Below are positions 61,601-64,000 of a DNA stretch of 64,000 nt, piece by piece. A program made the translations under genes and the position numbers. The notes beneath the pieces were generated by a model. That model was not told the origin of the DNA. It made no database searches and saw only the letters and a list, made by a program, of their open reading frames with translations. The first letter of the stretch is position 1. Each line of letters starts with the position of its first letter. Source of the stretch: Paralichthys olivaceus (lineage: Eukaryota; Chordata; Actinopteri; Pleuronectiformes; Paralichthyidae); assembly GCF_024713975.1 (NCBI RefSeq), contig NC_091114.1, forward strand, positions 11,070,001 to 11,134,000. Direction: 5' to 3'.

Positions 61601-62099
61601 GCCAATAGCGTCACTCCGAAGGGTTTGAATATCAAACGTGACGGACGCGGTGATTGGCCAGCGCCTGGTTACGTCACAGGTCCCGGAGACGTTACGCTGT
61701 CATGGTTACCGTGAAAGACGCTTTGTGGTCTCGGCGGCGGAAGGCGGGGCCACGTGGACAAGAGCCACCGCGGAGGAAAAACAAAACTTTAAACGAGCGG
61801 AGAAGAAGACGCGCAGTGTGGAGACAAGTCCACGTGAGGACTTCTATGACTCGCGGATGGGAAGCGTGGGGAGTTTGTTTGCGGAAGTTTTCGCCGCTGG
61901 GGGGGGCGGGAAAGAAGAGGCTAGTTTGGAAAGTTAGCATGCGGTAGTTTGGGACAAAAGTAGCCTCGTTCGACCGGTCCGACGTTTTTTTCCACCTGAG
62001 TTTGAAATAAAACCCGCGCCGCCTCCGGGATTCTTCACGTGTTTCCTGCTTTTGAAAACAGTGGTGGCGAGGGGACAAGTGGAGCGACTTCAAACTGCG
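61600..62099 (+). promoter_or_regulatory. rgs12: CpG island, promoter and non-coding first exon of rgs12
   Basis: An abrupt CpG-rich block with GGCGGGGCCACGTGGAC (an E-box CACGTG inside) and several G runs ends at donor CTGCG|GTGAGT (62099/62100). The coding start is at 63299, so this is inferred as the 5' UTR exon. Open frames within it (for example 61638-61937) show Arg/Lys/Gly bias typical of CpG islands and are not called. Confidence 0.55.
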
Positions 62100-63235
62100 G
62101 TGAGTCAAAGTGCTGTGGGTGAGAATGGAGGCAGCTGGGACCGTGGGGTGAGGGGGTGAGGGGGCCAGGGCTGTGTGTGACAGATAATCGCTTTAATAAG
62201 ATCGATGCTAACGTTTTAATTCCTTTCTAACAATTAGAGGAGCACGTTGTTAATTTGTTCCATTAGCTCTGTGTTATTTTTATACTTACAATATTTACTT
62301 TTTCTTAATTCACCCATAAAGTGAATTTATGGGGCTATGCAGTTTAATTTAAACTATTCTCATTTGTTGAGTTTATTTTGTAATTCTGCCTTCACCAAAA
62401 TGCTCCAAAACCATATGTATTGTTAGTTTTCAAGTATTTATGAGATAATCCTTTAATGTGGGAGGTTTTTCATGTTACGGCAGCAAAGGGATAGTAGAAA
62501 ATAGAAACATCAGCAAAAGTAACAAGTAAACATAAAGAAATAGAAATCATTTGTGCAGTGTAAACAGGACATACAATGGAATCTATTAATTTAAAGTGTA
62601 TTCAACTGAAAATGTGATAAATAAGTAAACATACATGATAAAATAAAGGAAAAATTGAAATAATATATACAATATAAACAGGATACAGCGTATTGCACAT
62701 ATAAGACATTGACATTGCACTGATACAAATTGAGTATTGCTCAGTTAAAATAATTCAATCTGAGTGAGATGTGTCAGATAAGTGTGCTTAAAAAATGTAT
62801 AATCTATAATAGTCAATTTATCAGTTAATTATTCGTCTGGAAGTGGACTTATTTTTGTTGATATACTGTTTAAGTTAGTTTTTAAGTTATAATGATTAGA
62901 ATTTAGCAGGTTCCAGATTCTTAAAAGTGAAGATTTCTTGCTTTATGTTGTTTGAATGCATGGAACATTTTTTATTTAAAATAGCTAACAGAGAAATTAA
63001 TCTATTAAAAGGTCTGTATATAACTATTCACTCAAAGAGTGTTCAAAATAATTTAAATATTGAGTTGCAGCCCTGGTTTAATGCTTCAAATCAATGTTTG
63101 ATCACAACAGGCTGCTGGTGGTGACGAGTGAATTATTTCTTCATCTTAGTGATTACTCCTCCAGTCATAGGTTTTGCTACTTTGTTTCTCACAGTTCTCC
63201 TGTTGTGTCCATGTAGGATGACACCCACACAATAG
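62100..63235 (+). other. rgs12: Presumed first intron of rgs12
   Basis: AT-rich sequence with no repeat I can name. Candidate acceptors before the coding exon are CTCACAG at 63194, CATGTAG at 63216 and CTCACAG at 63283. Sequence alone does not decide between them. Confidence 0.4.
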
Positions 63236-63298
63236 TGTTGGCAACCTGCAAGTGTTTTGGTTCCCACACACTGGATCTCACAGCCCCCTACAACAAAG

Positions 63299-64000
63299 AT
63301 GAGGATACAGGGACAGCCTGAGGGCGCAAGGAGGCGTCTGGATTTAAATGCACTCGGTGAGCTCAGGGGTGTGGAGATCATCCGTGGTCGGACAGGATAT
63401 GGTTTTACTATTTCTGGACAGAGGCCGTGTTTGTTGAGTGGCATCCTGGAGGGAAGTCCTGCTGACCTGGTGGGACTCAAACAAGGGGATCGCATCATGG
63501 CAATCAATGGAACAGACGTGTCCGCTGCTTTGCATGAGACTGTTGTGCAGCGGATTGGCAGCTGCAAAGGACCGTTGCGGTTGGTGGTGCATGCTGACAG
63601 CCGAATAATGGGGAACCCCATCCTTCATGATGAAAAATTCGAGATGAGCAATAAAAGGGGGTTTTACCAAAAGGCAGGTGTTCTTCGCACTATCTCTCAC
63701 GATTCAAGCAATTCCTCCTTTAACTCCAGTCACGCTGTCACCACCAAACAGAGGCCTGTGTCTGAGCCTGACATGTCACAGTGGTCCCAGCAGTGGAGTG
63801 TTTTAGCTGAGCAACCAAAGGAGAAAACACCCAGAGTGGCGTACTCAGACTCTGTGTTCACAGTCCCAGAGGACGTCAACCCAGACTGGGGTATTTTAAA
63901 CATGACCTTGGTGGTCGGCTACCTGAGCTCCACAGAGCTGATTTTGAGCACTACAGAATCAGAGGAGGACTGTTTAAAGGCCATTAGGGAGCGAATACGA
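63299..64000 (+). CDS. rgs12: Regulator of G-protein signalling 12, N-terminal part (3' partial)
   Basis: Open from ATG 63299 through the window edge, 234 codons, with an in-frame TAG at 63233-63235 and no ATG between, so this start is likely. Residues about 24-100 form a PDZ domain: VEIIRGRTGYGFTISGQ with the GYGF carboxylate-binding loop, then GSPADLVGLKQGDRIMAING. After a Ser-rich linker, DSVFTVPEDVNPDWGILNMT and VVGYLSSTEL match the beginning of the RGS12 PTB domain (DSVFSIG, ILNVAMIVGYLGSIEL). RGS12 speeds GTP hydrolysis on Gi/o alpha subunits and scaffolds Ras-MAPK signalling (family knowledge). The RGS, RBD and GoLoco parts would lie to the right. Teleosts may have two copies (12a, 12b), and I cannot say which this is. 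Confidence 0.9.
   Translation, partial: MRIQGQPEGARRRLDLNALGELRGVEIIRGRTGYGFTISGQRPCLLSGILEGSPADLVGLKQGDRIMAINGTDVSAALHETVVQRIGSCKGPLRLVVHADSRIMGNPILHDEKFEMSNKRGFYQKAGVLRTISHDSSNSSFNSSHAVTTKQRPVSEPDMSQWSQQWSVLAEQPKEKTPRVAYSDSVFTVPEDVNPDWGILNMTLVVGYLSSTELILSTTESEEDCLKAIRERIR

Noticed and set aside
61638-61947. Arg/Lys/Gly-rich open frames in the rgs12 CpG island
   Set aside because: Composition is that of a CpG island in two overlapping frames. The region ends at a good donor for a non-coding exon, and the real rgs12 start is at 63299.
63133-63700. Long minus-strand open frames near the right edge
   Set aside because: They are antisense to the PDZ-encoding exon of rgs12, whose plus-strand translation is clear.

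Overview
This is a nuclear window from a ray-finned fish, most likely a percomorph-type teleost. Vertebrate genes with short exons, GT-AG (and some GC-AG) introns and CpG-rich 5' ends alternate with AT-rich introns holding L2 LINE fragments, tRNA-like SINE remnants, small non-autonomous DNA elements and microsatellites. I rebuilt the genes by reading splice sites and phases by hand and comparing the translations with families I remember. No database search was run. Layout, left to right. (1) 1-4561, +: the 3' part of a mucin-like gene made of threonine-rich linkers and three SEA domains, ending in a GPI-signal-like tail. Two of the SEA units are an almost identical tandem duplication, introns included. 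(2) 6362-9889, +: cldnd1, a four-span claudin-domain protein. (3) 11753-15247, -: acy3, an aspartoacylase-family amidohydrolase, tail-to-tail with cldnd1 and with interlocking poly(A) signals. (4) 18514-28508, -: osbp, complete in 15 coding exons (PH domain, FFAT motif, lipid-binding ORD), with a CpG-rich non-coding first exon near 29.5 kb. (5) 30345-30432, -: an intron-containing tRNA-Arg(TCT). (6) 33239-38707, +: coro1b, complete in 10 coding exons. (7) 42052-42666, +: ptprcap, recognised by its conserved C-terminal motif and its position next to coro1b. (8) 43923-43994, +: tRNA-Ala(CGC). (9) 44961-53798, +: dtx4, a Notch-pathway Deltex E3 ligase in 8 coding exons. Intron 2 contains what looks like a TATA-driven alternative first exon that would make a short form without WWE domains. 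(10) 57675-59659, +: msantd1, a Myb/SANT-like protein. (11) 63299-64000, +: the 5' coding end of rgs12 (PDZ domain and start of PTB), running off the right edge. From memory, acy3, osbp, coro1b, ptprcap and dtx4 have human counterparts on 11q12-q13, msantd1 and rgs12 are neighbours on 4p16.3, and CLDND1 is on chromosome 3. The window would then cross ancestral synteny boundaries. The genes do not form one pathway: they cover mucosal surface, membrane, amino-acid metabolism, sterol/PI4P transport, actin, leukocyte signalling, Notch and G-protein signalling. The points most worth a second look are the excess of amino-acid-changing differences between the duplicated SEA units, the alternative Deltex promoter, three GC-AG introns and the interlocked cldnd1/acy3 3' ends.
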